Shown here piece by piece: positions 48,868 to 59,100 of a DNA stretch of 64,000 nt (position 1 is the stretch's first letter; the number at the start of each line of letters is the position of its first letter). A program made the position numbers and the translations under genes. The notes below the pieces were generated by a model. It saw only the letters and a list, made by a program, of their open reading frames with translations. It was not told the origin of the DNA and did not search any database. The DNA comes from an uncultured Alphaproteobacteria bacterium (GTDB lineage Bacteria > Pseudomonadota > Alphaproteobacteria > Caulobacterales > Parvularculaceae), in assembly GCA_902826095.1 (NCBI GenBank), contig CADEDN010000002.1, positions 172,325 through 236,324 on the forward strand, read 5' to 3'.

Positions 48868-49840
48868 AGGCGGACCAACGCCGCTTCACCCGTCGATCGG
48901 GTGGACGCTTTGCGGTCTTGCCGCCGCGACGCTTGTCGCCGCCTTCGCCGCGATCGCGGTGAAACACGGAACGCCGGCGGTCTGGTCGCTTCCCGTGCAT
49001 GAGGACGGCGTCAGGACATTCGGGGACACCGTCCTTTATTTCGAACATGCGGTGAGGGAGCTGCCGCTTGATCTGCTGCTTGGCGTCGCCATCGGCGGCG
49101 CGCTTGCATTTGCAATTCCGCACGCGCACCCCGCACGCGGCGCGCGCGTCCTCGCCGCCGCGCTCGTGCTTGCCGTGGCGTTGATGATCGGCGGCGCGGC
49201 GAGGGACGTCGGCGCCGCCGGCATTTTCGACAATCTACTCCAGAAGCACACGAGGCCGGGCGCGCCGCTCGAATGGGGCGCGCACTGGCGCTATCACATG
49301 ATCGCGACCCTCTCGCTCATGCTCGGCGTCTTCGGCGCGGCGGGCGTCCTGCGGCTTCTTGGCGGAACGGGCGCCGCGGGCGATGCGCGGCGCGGCCTTG
49401 GCGCAATCGGCGCCGCGCTCGCGATATTCTTTGGCGGCGTCCTGATGTTCGCCCATTCGCCTGCGGGACTTGCAAAGCCGTTCGTCGATCCGGTCTATGT
49501 CGGGCATGCGGCGCGAGAGCTGTTCACCCATGCGCTGGTCACCTTGCCGATGGCGTTCGGCGCGGGATTGTTGAGCGCACGCAGCGTATCCGGCCTCTCG
49601 ACCGCCGGCGACCGCGCTTTCGCATCAAGATTTTGGGCGCTCGCGCTTGGAGCCTCTGTCGCCCTCGGCGGGTATCTCGCCGCGGGCGTCTTGCTCCTTG
49701 GCTCGGCGTCGCAGGGGCAAACGGACGACCTTGCGATGCTGATCGCGCCGCACTTCTTCGAGCACGCTCAATCTTACCTGATCGTCGCCTTGACGGCGCT
49801 GCTGGTTCACCGGCTCGCCGCGAGACCCGGCCGAATCTGA
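48851..49840 (+). CDS. Polytopic membrane protein with conserved-looking His motifs, function unknown
   Basis: The 329-residue product (GTG start) has about seven membrane helices. Many His residues lie at helix ends or loops: FEHAVRELP (64-72), HTRPGAPLEWGAHW (133-146), HSPAG (202-206), VGHAARELFTHALVTLP (218-233) and HFFEHAQS (301-308). The FEHAVRELP and HAARELFTHA motifs look like an internal repeat. This could reflect metal or haem binding in the membrane. I do not recognise the family. It overlaps the GT39 gene and is probably co-transcribed with it. Confidence 0.75.
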   Translation: MTARPEGGPTPLHPSIGWTLCGLAAATLVAAFAAIAVKHGTPAVWSLPVHEDGVRTFGDTVLYFEHAVRELPLDLLLGVAIGGALAFAIPHAHPARGARVLAAALVLAVALMIGGAARDVGAAGIFDNLLQKHTRPGAPLEWGAHWRYHMIATLSLMLGVFGAAGVLRLLGGTGAAGDARRGLGAIGAALAIFFGGVLMFAHSPAGLAKPFVDPVYVGHAARELFTHALVTLPMAFGAGLLSARSVSGLSTAGDRAFASRFWALALGASVALGGYLAAGVLLLGSASQGQTDDLAMLIAPHFFEHAQSYLIVALTALLVHRLAARPGRI

Positions 49841-49886
49841 CGCTTTCCTGATTGCCTGACGACGCGACGCGAGTAAGTTCCCCGGG

Positions 49887-50393
49887 ATGCGCGCCGCCGC
49901 CCGCCAACCCCGCGAACACGCCATTCGGACCGCCGGGGCTGGCGATCTCGACTCGCTCGACGGCATCGAACAGCGATCCTTCATCGGCGACAAGTTTCCG
50001 CGGCGGAACCTGAGGCGGCTCCTCGGCAGCCCGGCGACGCGTTTTCTCATCGCCGAAGCGGACGGTCGCGCCGCCGGCTATGCGATGATCCTCTTTCGCA
50101 AGGGCGCTTCGGTCGCGCGGCTCTATTCGCTCGCGGTCGATCCGGATTTCCGCGGGCGGGGGATCGCCGAATCGCTGATTCGCAAAGCCTGCCTTGATGC
50201 GCTCGGGCGCGGCGCCGCGCGCTTGCGGCTAGAGCTTAGACCTTCCAACGCCGGGGCGATGCGACTATATGAGCGCGCCGGGTTTACCTTTTTTGAGCGA
50301 AAGCCCGGCTATTACGCTGACGGCGAGGACGCGATCCGGATGGATATGATCCTTGAGCCTGCGGACGAGGGCGACAGGAGCGCCCGCCTATGA
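49887..50393 (+). CDS. GNAT-family N-acetyltransferase
   Basis: The 168-residue product is a single GNAT domain: the acetyl-CoA motif is LYSLAVDPDFRGRGIAESLIRKACLDA (about 88-115) and the late NAGAMRLYERAGFTFFERKPGYYADGEDAIRMDM resembles RimI. It lies 24 bp before the RimK-like gene. GNATs paired with RimK-like ligases that carry an extra N-terminal domain have been described as candidate peptide-modifying systems, so it may acetylate the same substrate. Confidence 0.9.
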   Translation: MRAAARQPREHAIRTAGAGDLDSLDGIEQRSFIGDKFPRRNLRRLLGSPATRFLIAEADGRAAGYAMILFRKGASVARLYSLAVDPDFRGRGIAESLIRKACLDALGRGAARLRLELRPSNAGAMRLYERAGFTFFERKPGYYADGEDAIRMDMILEPADEGDRSARL

Positions 50394-50417
50394 GTAAATC
50401 CAGATGAGCGCCGCCCC

Positions 50418-51947
50418 ATGAGCGACTGGCTCATTCTCGTCGAATACACATCCGACCTCGCGCAGCACGAAACGCCGCACAAGGTGATGCGCATCAGGGA
50501 TTATTTGACGACGCCGAACCTCTTCACCGGGCGGCGCCCGAACATCATCAATCTCGCGCGCAGCTACGCCTATCAGAGCGAAGGCTATTACGCGTCGCTG
50601 CTCGCTGAAGCGCGCCGCCACCGCGTCGCGCCGACCGTGCAGGCGATGGTCGAGCTGCGGCAGAAATCGCTCTACCAGCATGCGGTGCCGGAACTCGAAG
50701 CGTCGATCCAGCGCGATATCGAAGGCGGCGCGGCGCCGATCGAGAAAATGCTTGTCGCTTTCACGACGACGCAGCCGCGCGGCTATGAGCGATTCGCCAA
50801 ACTCCTCTTTGACTGGTTCCGCGCGCCGCTGATCGAGGTTGAAATCACCGGCGGCGTCAAACCGAAAATCCAGGCGCTGCGGATCGTCTCGCCGCACAAG
50901 CTGAAAGGCGAGGAGCGCCGCTTCTTTCTCGCCGCGCTTGACCAGCATACGGGCCGGCGCTGGACGGCGCCGAAGACGAAGACCGCCGCCAAATGGTCGC
51001 TCGCGGTTCTCATCGATCCGAAGGAGGAAGAACCGCCGTCGTCCGCGTCCTCGATCAAGCGCCTCGCCGCCGTCGCCGACAAGATGGGCGTCGAGGTTGA
51101 GCCGATCTATCCGAACGAACTTGCGAGCCTTGCCGAATTCGACGCGCTCTTCATCCGTGCGACGACGGCGATCGACAATTTCACCTATCGATTCGCGCGG
51201 CGGGCGGAGCAGGAGGGAATGCCGGTCATCGACGACACCGAATCGATGATCCGCTGCACCAACAAAGTCTATCTGAAAGAACTTCTCGACAATGCGCGCA
51301 TCCCCGCGCCGCGCACGGAGATCTTGGACGAGAAGGCGAGTTTCGCCGACATCATGGCGCGGCTCGGCTCGCCGGTCGTCCTCAAGGCGCCCGACGGATC
51401 GTTCTCGCGTTCCGTCCACAAAGTGACGACGCTTGAAGAATTCCAATCGACCGCGAAAAAACTTTACGAGGACACGGCGCTCATCCTCGCGCAGGAATAT
51501 ATGCCGACGCAGTTCGACTGGCGCGTCGGCGTCCTCGGCGGCGAGCCGCTCTTCGCCTGCCAATACAAGATGGCGCGCGGCCACTGGCAGATCGCCAAAC
51601 AGCAAAAGGACGGCGGACTCTCTTTCGGCGGCGTCAACACGATCGCGGTCGACCAGGCGCCGAAGGAAGTGATCGAGGCGTCGGTGCGCGCCGCGCGTCT
51701 CATCGGCGACGGGCTCTATGGGATCGATCTGAAGCAGAATGAGCGCGGCGTCTTCGTCATCGAGATCAACGACAATCCCAACCTCGAAACCGAGGACGAG
51801 GGCGAGGTCCTGAAGGACGAACTCTGGCGGCGGATCATCAACTGGTTCGCCGAACGTCTCGAAAAACGCATGGGCGGCATGGCCGCGCCGTCCTCTCCGG
51901 CCGCCGCCGCGCCGCAGCCGATGTTGGCGAGGGCCGGCGCGAAATAG
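50418..51947 (+). CDS. RimK-like ATP-grasp ligase with N-terminal RLAN-type domain
   Basis: The 509-residue product has a long N-terminal region (about 1-200, DWLILVEYTSDL...YLTTPNLF) followed by a RimK/ATP-grasp ligase (about 210-480; MIRCTNKVYLKELLDNARIPAPRTEIL, PVVLKAPDGSFSRSVHKV, EYMPTQFDWRVGVLGG, VFVIEINDNPNLETEDEGE with the metal-binding Glu/Asn). ATP-grasp ligases join an amino acid to a carboxylate. The RLAN-RimK family often sits with GNAT and GCS2 genes: the GNAT is adjacent and a GCS2-type gene lies at 17411-18532. The substrate is unknown. Confidence 0.88.
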   Translation: MSDWLILVEYTSDLAQHETPHKVMRIRDYLTTPNLFTGRRPNIINLARSYAYQSEGYYASLLAEARRHRVAPTVQAMVELRQKSLYQHAVPELEASIQRDIEGGAAPIEKMLVAFTTTQPRGYERFAKLLFDWFRAPLIEVEITGGVKPKIQALRIVSPHKLKGEERRFFLAALDQHTGRRWTAPKTKTAAKWSLAVLIDPKEEEPPSSASSIKRLAAVADKMGVEVEPIYPNELASLAEFDALFIRATTAIDNFTYRFARRAEQEGMPVIDDTESMIRCTNKVYLKELLDNARIPAPRTEILDEKASFADIMARLGSPVVLKAPDGSFSRSVHKVTTLEEFQSTAKKLYEDTALILAQEYMPTQFDWRVGVLGGEPLFACQYKMARGHWQIAKQQKDGGLSFGGVNTIAVDQAPKEVIEASVRAARLIGDGLYGIDLKQNERGVFVIEINDNPNLETEDEGEVLKDELWRRIINWFAERLEKRMGGMAAPSSPAAAAPQPMLARAGAK

Positions 51948-52016
51948 GGGCCTTTTCCTGCAATCGACAAGCGCGCCGATTGGCGCCAGCTTGCGACATG
52001 CGTGAGGGAGGGGCTG

Positions 52017-53693
52017 ATGCTTCATCGACGTGACATTTTAACCGGCGCAGGCGCGCTGGGGCTTGCGTCCTGTGGGCGGAAATCGCCGGCGGCGGCGGCG
52101 CCGGAAGGCGTCAAGGCGACGCTCATCGTCCGCGGCGCGACGATCCATACCGGCGACAAGGCGCGCCCGATCGCGCAAGCGCTGGCGATTTTCAACGACC
52201 GCATTCTCGCGGTCGGATCGGACGCCGAGCTTGAAGGCCTCATGGGCGCCGGCGCGCCAGTGATCGACGGGCGCGGCCTGTTCGTTTTTCCAGGCTTCAT
52301 CGACGCGCATTCGCACCCGGCGGCGATTCAGGAGGTCTACGGAGCAATCGTCAGTTTCACGACCGTCGCCGAGATCAAGACCGCGATGCGCGAGAAAGCC
52401 GCGGCGACGCCGCCCGGCTTTTGGGTTGAAGGCTTCATGTATGACGACAAAAAACTCGAAGGCGGCCGCGGCGTGACCCGCGCCGACCTTGACGAAGCGG
52501 TTCCCGATCGCCCCGCCATCGTCCGCCATCGCGGCGGACACACGGGCGTCGTCAATTCAAGGGCGTTCGAACTCGCCGGAATCAGCGATGCCTCGCCCGA
52601 CCCCGGCGGCGGCAAATTCTATCGGGAAGACGGCAGACTGACAGGCCGCGTCGCCGAGACGGCGCTTTACGTATTCGACAAGATCGGCGAGCGCACTCCG
52701 GTGACGCGCGCGATGCAGCAGGAAGGCGTCAAGCGCGTTTCAAAACGCATGGCCGCCGCTGGAGTCACCTCTGTCACCAACGCCTGGGGCGATTTCGACG
52801 AGATTGTTTCCTACCAGGACGCCCGCGCGGCGGGCGAACTTTCGTTCCGCATGTGCTTCATGCCGGGCGGCGCATCGCCGGTTTACTCAGCGCTCAAGGC
52901 GGCGGGATTGCGCACGGGGTTCGGCGACGAATGGATCAGAATCGGCGCCGTCAAATATGCGGTCGACGGCTCGGCGTCGGAGCGCACGATGCGGATGTCG
53001 ACGCCCTATGAGGGCAGGCCCGACGATTTCGGCATCCTCGTCATGGACGAAAAGCAGGTTTTCGACGTCGTCAATGACGCGCGCGACGCCGGCTTCCAGA
53101 TCGGCCTTCACGCCAATGGCGACGTCGCGATCTCGATGGTCCTTGACGCCTATGAGCGCGTGCTGAAGGAAAAGCCGCTCGCCGATCCGCGCTGGCGCAT
53201 CGAGCATTGCACGCTCGTCAATGATCAGCTCTTGAAGCGCATCAAGGCGGTCGGCGCGATTCCGGCGCCGTTCTACACTTACGCCCATTATCATGGCGAC
53301 AAGTGGAACGAGTATGGCGACGAGAAGCACTCGCGCATGTTCGCGCATCGGTCATTCCTTGATTACGGCATTCCGGTCGCGCCGGCGTCCGACTATCCGC
53401 CGGGCCCTTATGAGCCGCTGATGGCGATCCAGTCGATGACGACGCGCAAGGACTTGAACGGCAAAGTTTGGGGCGAGAACCAGAAAATCACCGTCGCCGA
53501 AGCGATCGATATCTGCACGAAGAACGGCGCCTATGCGTCGTTTGAGGAGAATCTCAAAGGATCGCTTACGCCCGGCAAGCTCGCCGATTTCGTGATGCTG
53601 GCGCGCGATCCATTCGCCGAACCCGCCGATACGATCAAGACGATCCCGGTCGCAAGGACCGTGCTTGGCGGCAAAGCTGTGTTTGAGGCGTAA
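52017..53693 (+). CDS. YtcJ-like amidohydrolase with Tat/lipoprotein-type signal
   Basis: The 558-residue product starts MLHRRDILTGAGALGLASCG, a twin-arginine signal ending in a lipobox-like ASCG. The catalytic part is an amidohydrolase family 3 TIM barrel: PGFIDAHSHP (metal ligands), GGHTGVVNSRA, the IGLHANGD strand, WRIEHCTLV and PASDYPPGP near the active site. Substrates of this family are mostly unknown. I chose the ATG at 52017, preceded by GAGGGAGGGG, over a GTG at 52002. It would act on the periplasmic side of the membrane. Confidence 0.88.
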   Translation: MLHRRDILTGAGALGLASCGRKSPAAAAPEGVKATLIVRGATIHTGDKARPIAQALAIFNDRILAVGSDAELEGLMGAGAPVIDGRGLFVFPGFIDAHSHPAAIQEVYGAIVSFTTVAEIKTAMREKAAATPPGFWVEGFMYDDKKLEGGRGVTRADLDEAVPDRPAIVRHRGGHTGVVNSRAFELAGISDASPDPGGGKFYREDGRLTGRVAETALYVFDKIGERTPVTRAMQQEGVKRVSKRMAAAGVTSVTNAWGDFDEIVSYQDARAAGELSFRMCFMPGGASPVYSALKAAGLRTGFGDEWIRIGAVKYAVDGSASERTMRMSTPYEGRPDDFGILVMDEKQVFDVVNDARDAGFQIGLHANGDVAISMVLDAYERVLKEKPLADPRWRIEHCTLVNDQLLKRIKAVGAIPAPFYTYAHYHGDKWNEYGDEKHSRMFAHRSFLDYGIPVAPASDYPPGPYEPLMAIQSMTTRKDLNGKVWGENQKITVAEAIDICTKNGAYASFEENLKGSLTPGKLADFVMLARDPFAEPADTIKTIPVARTVLGGKAVFEA

Positions 53694-53768
53694 ATCCGTT
53701 TGGACTCCGGGCGCGCACGTCGAGGGTTTTACGCCGACTGGCGGGCAAGGAGTGTCGGAAAACCTTCC

Positions 53769-54773
53769 TCAATTTGCTGAGAACCATCGCCGGCAGGCGC
53801 GGCTGAAGCTCGTCGGGTCCGCATAGCCGAGCGCCGCCGCCATTTCCTCGCGCGACATCGATCCGTCGGCGATCATCGATCTTGCGCGCTCGCGCAGATA
53901 ATCGTCGAGAAGCGAACGATAGGACCTCTCGCTCGCCGTCAACCGGCGCACGAGGCTGCGGCGCGACAGCCCGAGGCTTTCGGCGGCCGCGGCCTCGCTC
54001 AGCCGCACGGGAAGGCGTTGCGCGAAGAGCTGGCGCAATTCGAGGACGAGCGTGTCCTCGCCCGCGATGCGGCGCGAGGCTTGCTCAAGCTCCTCAACCG
54101 CCGACGCGCAAAGCGCCGGGTCCGCAAAAGGCGACGCGAGCGATGCGAACGCTTTCGGCGCGACGATGCTGAATTCGCCGGCGTCGAACTCGATATTGCA
54201 CTGAAGCGCCGATCGGAGCGATGCAATGTTGTTCGATGCGGCCCATGGAAACGTGACGGTGATGTCTGCGCTTTTGTCTTCGAGCATCTGCCGCAACATG
54301 GCGTGGACGCTGAGCGCCGTCGACAACGCGAGGCCTCGCCAGACGGCGCTGTCGACTTCAAGCGACGGCGTGAAGACAAGGCAGATCGCGTTACGTGTCG
54401 GCTGATGGCGGACTTTCAGAAACGGCGCGCGGACCGGACCGAATTTCGCGAGAATCGAAAGCGCGTCGCCGACAGTCGAGGCGCTTCGCGCCGCAACATC
54501 GATTGCGCCGTGCATCGCCGTTGACCAGACTTGCTGGGCGTCGATCGGCCAGTCTTCGCCGCGAAGCCGGGCGACATTGGCGACGACGCGCAACAAGGTC
54601 GAAAGCGGAAGCTTCGCGCCGGGCGCATCAATCAACCGCTCATCGACGCCGCTTCCCGCGAGGAGCGCCGCGCGCTCGCCGGGGGTCGCGCCGAACCGGC
54701 GCAAGAGCGCGCGCGCATAGCCGGCCGAAACCGGCAGATTGTCCGCGGGGTCGGCAGGTTCGGGTCTCCGCAT
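53769..54773 (-). CDS. AraC-family regulator divergent from alkB
   Basis: The 334-residue product has an N-terminal Arabinose_bd-type sensory domain (about 15-200) and a C-terminal AraC DNA-binding domain with two helix-turn-helix motifs (LSEAAAAESLGLSRRSLVRRLTASERSYRSLLDDYLRERA and MSREEMAAALGYADPTSFSRACRRWF). It is divergently transcribed from alkB with about 90 bp between, so control of alkane oxidation is a natural inference; AlkR of Acinetobacter is also AraC-like. The ATG at 54773 is used over a TTG at 54782. A 19-bp inverted repeat overlaps this start. Confidence 0.9.
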   Translation of the reverse strand: MRRPEPADPADNLPVSAGYARALLRRFGATPGERAALLAGSGVDERLIDAPGAKLPLSTLLRVVANVARLRGEDWPIDAQQVWSTAMHGAIDVAARSASTVGDALSILAKFGPVRAPFLKVRHQPTRNAICLVFTPSLEVDSAVWRGLALSTALSVHAMLRQMLEDKSADITVTFPWAASNNIASLRSALQCNIEFDAGEFSIVAPKAFASLASPFADPALCASAVEELEQASRRIAGEDTLVLELRQLFAQRLPVRLSEAAAAESLGLSRRSLVRRLTASERSYRSLLDDYLRERARSMIADGSMSREEMAAALGYADPTSFSRACRRWFSAN

Positions 54774-54791
54774 GTGGCGCAAAATGCCACA
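54773..54791. promoter_or_regulatory. Candidate operator between araC-type gene and alkB
   Basis: TGTGGC (54773-54778) and GCCACA (54786-54791) are perfect inverted repeats 7 bases apart. The element covers the regulator start codon and lies about 75 bp before the alkB ATG, a position that could serve both genes. Confidence 0.4.
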
Positions 54792-54865
54792 AATATGGCG
54801 CGACGTGAACTCGCCGCCAGGCGAAGGCGCCTGTATCGCTCCTCCATTGAATGGGAGGTCTCGCC

Positions 54866-56038
54866 ATGATGTTTGCTGGAGAAACGACGGATGGATCGCC
54901 CGTCCGCTACAAGGACGGCAAGCGCCGCCTCTATATCTTGTCGCTATTCCTGCCGACGGCGCCGATCCTGTCGATCGCCCTTTATTACGCGACGGGCGGC
55001 AATCTTCTAACGACGCTGATCCCGCTCATCTTCATTTTCGGATTTGTCCCGATCGCCGACGCCATCCTCGGCGAGGACCGCAACAATCCGCCGGCGGAAG
55101 TCGTCCCGGCGATGGATGCCGACCCCTATTATCGGCGCCTCGCCATGGCGGCCGTTCCGGTGTTCTGGGCGAGCTATATCGCGACCGTCGCCTTTGTCGG
55201 CGCCGTCGATCTCCCCTTCTGGTCGCTCGCCGCTCTTGCGATCGGCGTCGGCACCATGAATGGCGGGGCCATCAATGTCGGGCACGAACTCGGCCACAAG
55301 CAGGACAGAGCAAGTCAATTGTTCGGCGTCCTCGCGAATAACGTCGTCGGCTACGCGCATTTTCGCGTCGAGCATAATCGCGGCCATCATACATGGGTGT
55401 CGACGCCCGATGACCCCGCAAGCGCACGGCTCGGCGAGTCGATTTACGCGTTCGCGGTCCGCGAACTTCCCGGCGCATTCAAGCGCGGCTGGCGGAACGA
55501 GGCGGAGATGCTGAGAAAGCGCGGCAAGCGCGTCTGGTCGACGCAAAATGAAATCCTGCGCGGCTTTGCCCTGACGATCGCAGTCGCCGTTGCGCTTATC
55601 GCCTTCTTTGGTTGGCAGGTCGCGCCTTTCATTCTCGCGCACCATTTCGTCGGCTGGTACGGCCTCACTCAGGCGAATTACGTCGAGCACTACGGACTCT
55701 TGAGGCGCAAATTGCCAAACGGCCGGTACGAGCCGGTGCAGCCGCGCCACTCATGGAACACCAACCACATTTTCTCGAACCTGATCACCTTTCATCTGCA
55801 GCGCCATTCCGACCACCATGCAAACCCGCTGCGCCCTTATCAGTCGTTGCGCCATTTCGAGAATCTTCCGCAGCTCCCCAGCGGCTACCCGGGATCCTTT
55901 CTCCTCGCCGCAATCCCGCCGCTCTGGTTTCGCGTGATGGATCCCAAAGTGCTCGCCTGGGCGGGCGGCGATGTCGACAAGACCAACATTCTTGAGCGCG
56001 CCCGCGACCGCATTGAAAAATCGCACGCCTACGCCTGA
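54866..56038 (+). CDS. alkB: Alkane 1-monooxygenase
   Basis: The 390-residue membrane diiron enzyme has six or so helices and all histidine boxes: HELGHK, EHNRGHHTWV, NYVEHYG and LQRHSDHHANP. It hydroxylates the terminal carbon of medium-chain n-alkanes with rubredoxin as electron donor; rubredoxin is not fused or encoded nearby. The ATG at 54866 has GGGAGG 8 nt upstream. Downstream alcohol oxidation could involve the quinohemoprotein dehydrogenase at 20.9-23.0 kb, an inference only. A strong terminator follows. Xylene monooxygenase is the main alternative, but the linked AraC gene and the length fit AlkB. Confidence 0.95.
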   Translation: MMFAGETTDGSPVRYKDGKRRLYILSLFLPTAPILSIALYYATGGNLLTTLIPLIFIFGFVPIADAILGEDRNNPPAEVVPAMDADPYYRRLAMAAVPVFWASYIATVAFVGAVDLPFWSLAALAIGVGTMNGGAINVGHELGHKQDRASQLFGVLANNVVGYAHFRVEHNRGHHTWVSTPDDPASARLGESIYAFAVRELPGAFKRGWRNEAEMLRKRGKRVWSTQNEILRGFALTIAVAVALIAFFGWQVAPFILAHHFVGWYGLTQANYVEHYGLLRRKLPNGRYEPVQPRHSWNTNHIFSNLITFHLQRHSDHHANPLRPYQSLRHFENLPQLPSGYPGSFLLAAIPPLWFRVMDPKVLAWAGGDVDKTNILERARDRIEKSHAYA

Positions 56039-56057
56039 GCGGTTCGAACAAAAAATA

Positions 56058-56091
56058 GAGGGCGCGCCAATCGCCGGCGCGCCCTCCTTTT
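56058..56091 (+). terminator. Rho-independent terminator after alkB
   Basis: GAGGGCGCGCC (56058-56068) pairs perfectly with GGCGCGCCCTC (56076-56086) around a 7-base loop and is followed by CTTTT. It lies 19 bp after the alkB stop and 14 bp from the end of the convergent gene. Confidence 0.85.
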
Positions 56092-56105
56092 AATTCAAGT
56101 CCGCG

Positions 56106-59100
56106 TCACTCCCAATAATATTTGGGCCTGCGCCGCGATCCGGTCACAACTTCGTTCATCGTCTCCGCGTCATAGAGGCGCCCGTTCAGCATCACCTTGT
56201 CGATCTTGTCGGTGTTGCGGATGTCGTCGAGCGGGTTGGCGTTGAGGATCACGAGATCGGCGAGTTTTCCCTCTTCGAGCGTGCCGATGTCCTGGTCGTA
56301 GCCGAGGGCTTTCGCCGGCGTTGCGGTCGCGGCTTTCAGGGCTTCGAGCGGGCTCATGCCGCCGCGCGCGAAGGACCACATTTCCCAATGCGAGCCGAGG
56401 CCTTCTTCTTGTCCATGCGCGCCGATCGACACCATGACGCCGCGATCGGCGAGGGCTTTGGCTTCGCGCGCGCTGTACTGGTCGGCGAAATCCTCTTCCG
56501 GCGCCTTCGTGCGGCGAACGGAGCTCGGCTGCAGGATATGCGGCGGCGCATGCTTTGAAAGAATCGGATGCGTCCAGACATCCGTCGCGTAGCGCCAATA
56601 GGGATCGCCCGAAAGGCCGCCATAGGTGACGACGAGCGTCGGCGTGTAGGCGGTCTTTGACTGCGAGAAGAACTGGCGCACGTCCTCATAAAGCCGCGCC
56701 TGCGGAATATTGTGCTCAAGCGTCGAATTGCCGTCGGCGATCAGCGTCATGTCCTGCGTGAAAAGCGAGGCGCCTTCCGCGACGACGGTCATGTTTTCCG
56801 CTTTCGCGGCGGCGACGACCTGCTGACGCTGGTCGCGGCGCGGCTGGTTATAGTTCTTGATCGACTTCGCGCCTTGCGCCTTGAGGCGCCGCACATGCGC
56901 CAGCGCGTCGTCATAGGACTCAATTTCCGCGAAGAACCCCGGCGCCTTGGCCCCGTACACGACCTCGCCGGTCGAAAAGAGCCGCGGCGCGAGGATCTTG
57001 CCGGCGCGCTGCATATCGGCGGCGGGAAAGAATTCCGACGCCGCGTTCGACGGGTCGTGCACCGTGGTGACGCCGAGCGCGAGATGGGCGATCGCAGACC
57101 AGTTCTGCTCGGGAATGATGTCGTCCTCGCCTTGGGCCCCGTGCGCATGCGCGTCGATGAAGCCGGGAACGATTGTCTTGCCGGCGGCGTCGAGGACGCG
57201 CGCGCCTGATGGATAAGCCGCTTCGCCTTCGCCGACCGCCGCAATGCGATTGCCGCGAATGACGATGTGGCCGTTCTCGATGACGCCGCCGTCATCGTTC
57301 TTCATGGTGACGATGCGCGCACTGCGGATGACGGTGACGCCTTGCGGTTTGTCCGCCGTCGCCGCGATCGAAAGATCCGCGCCTTTGTTTGGCGGCTCGA
57401 ACTTTTTCGGCTCTTTTTCATCCGCTTCCGGCGGCGCCGTCGGAATCATGTCGGCGATTTTGGCGGTGTAAAGCGTCGGTCCGAGCGACCAGCTGATGGC
57501 GCCGGCCCCCGCCCAATTGAGGTAAGAGGCGCCGCCGTCGCTCGCCTTGACGACCGGCGTCGCGGTTCCCGACTTTCCGGCCCCGATTTCCTGCGGACCA
57601 GGCGTCACCGGCATCACATAGGCGGCGTAATTGTCGGTGAAGGCGATATGCCGGCCGTCCGGCGAAATCTGCAGATTTGTGAGAAGGTCGCCCGTCGCGT
57701 GCGCGCGCTTGTTCTCGCCGTTTAGGCCGACGCTGACGAGCTTGGTCTGATCGCCGTCGCGCACCTGCATGTAGACGCGGTCATTGTCGGCGCCGAAATG
57801 CGGCGCGGCGCCGTCATCCGTCACCTTCGTCATCGCGCCGCCGGAGGTTGCGATCCGGTAGATTCCGGGCGCTTCCGCGTAAAGATCCGAAAGAAGGTTG
57901 CCGCTCGCGCTCTTCTCGAAAACAATCGTCCTGCCGTCGGGCGAGAAGCGCGGCCGGCGGTAAACGCCCGGCGTCTGCGTCACCGCTGATCCAGATCCGC
58001 CGCCGGCGGAGGCGACGCGGATCGTTCCAAGGCCCGCATCCGTCCACGACACATAGACGATGCGTTTGCCGTCGCGCGAGAAGGATGGAAACAGCTCCAT
58101 GCCGGCGTCGGAACCGGTGAGGCGCCGCGGCGCGCCGCCGGGCAGCGACTTCACATAATGCTTGCCCATGGTTTCAAAGACGGCCGTGCGTCCGTCGGGC
58201 GAAACGGCGGCGAAGCGCGGCATTGTCGTCCTGATTTCATCCGGCGCGACTTCGACGGCGGGTCGAGGGGGATCGATGATTTCGCGATCGTCGCTCACCC
58301 GGAAGGGAATTTCGCTCGCCGCGCCGTCCGTCGTCGCGCGCCGGATCTTGCCGCCCGCCCAGAACACGACGGATTTTGAATCCGGCGTCCAGTCCATCAT
58401 CGGATAAACGCCGTGCACGGCCCAGGCCTCCTGCATGTCCTGATCGAGCGCGTCATAGATTTTCTTCTGCGCGCCGGTCGCAAGGTCCTGCAGATAAAGC
58501 TTCGACTTGCCGCGCTCGCGCTTGACGAAGGCGAGCCATTTGCCGTCGGGCGAGGGCGTCGGGCGCACGGCGCCGCCGGCGCCGCCGGCGATGCGCGTCG
58601 TCTCGCCGCTCGCGATGTCGAAGCGCTCGATCGCGAAGACTTCGCCGTTCGAATCCTGCGCATAGATGAAGGTGTCGCCCGGCGTCGTGTTGTGCGCGTA
58701 GTAAATCGACTTTCCATCCGGCGCGAAAACCGGCTCGCCGAGTTCTTTCTGGTATTCCTCGTTCGGCCGCTTCACGAGTTTGACGCCCTCGCCGCCGCCA
58801 AGATGATACATCCAGATTTCGCCGGTCCCGAGAGAGCGCCCAGTGGTGAAGTGCTTGCGCCCGATCAGATAGCGTCCGTCAGGACTCCAGTCCGGATTGT
58901 TCAGGAGACGGAATGTCTCCTTCGTCGCCTGGCGCTTGTCGGAACCGTCGCGATTCATGATCCAGAGATTGTCGCCGCCGCCGCGATCGGAGGTGAAGGC
59001 GATCTTCGACCCGTCCGGCGAAAAGCGCGGCTGCATTTCAAAGGGCAGTCCCTCCGCGATCCGTGTCGGCGCGCCGCCCGAAATCGGCATCGTATAAATG

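Noticed and set aside
50388..52025. 545-codon open frame on minus opposite the RimK-like gene
   Set aside because: It mirrors the real gene's codon pattern, gives an Arg/Asp/His-rich sequence with no domain, and has no binding site; long antisense frames are expected at this GC content.
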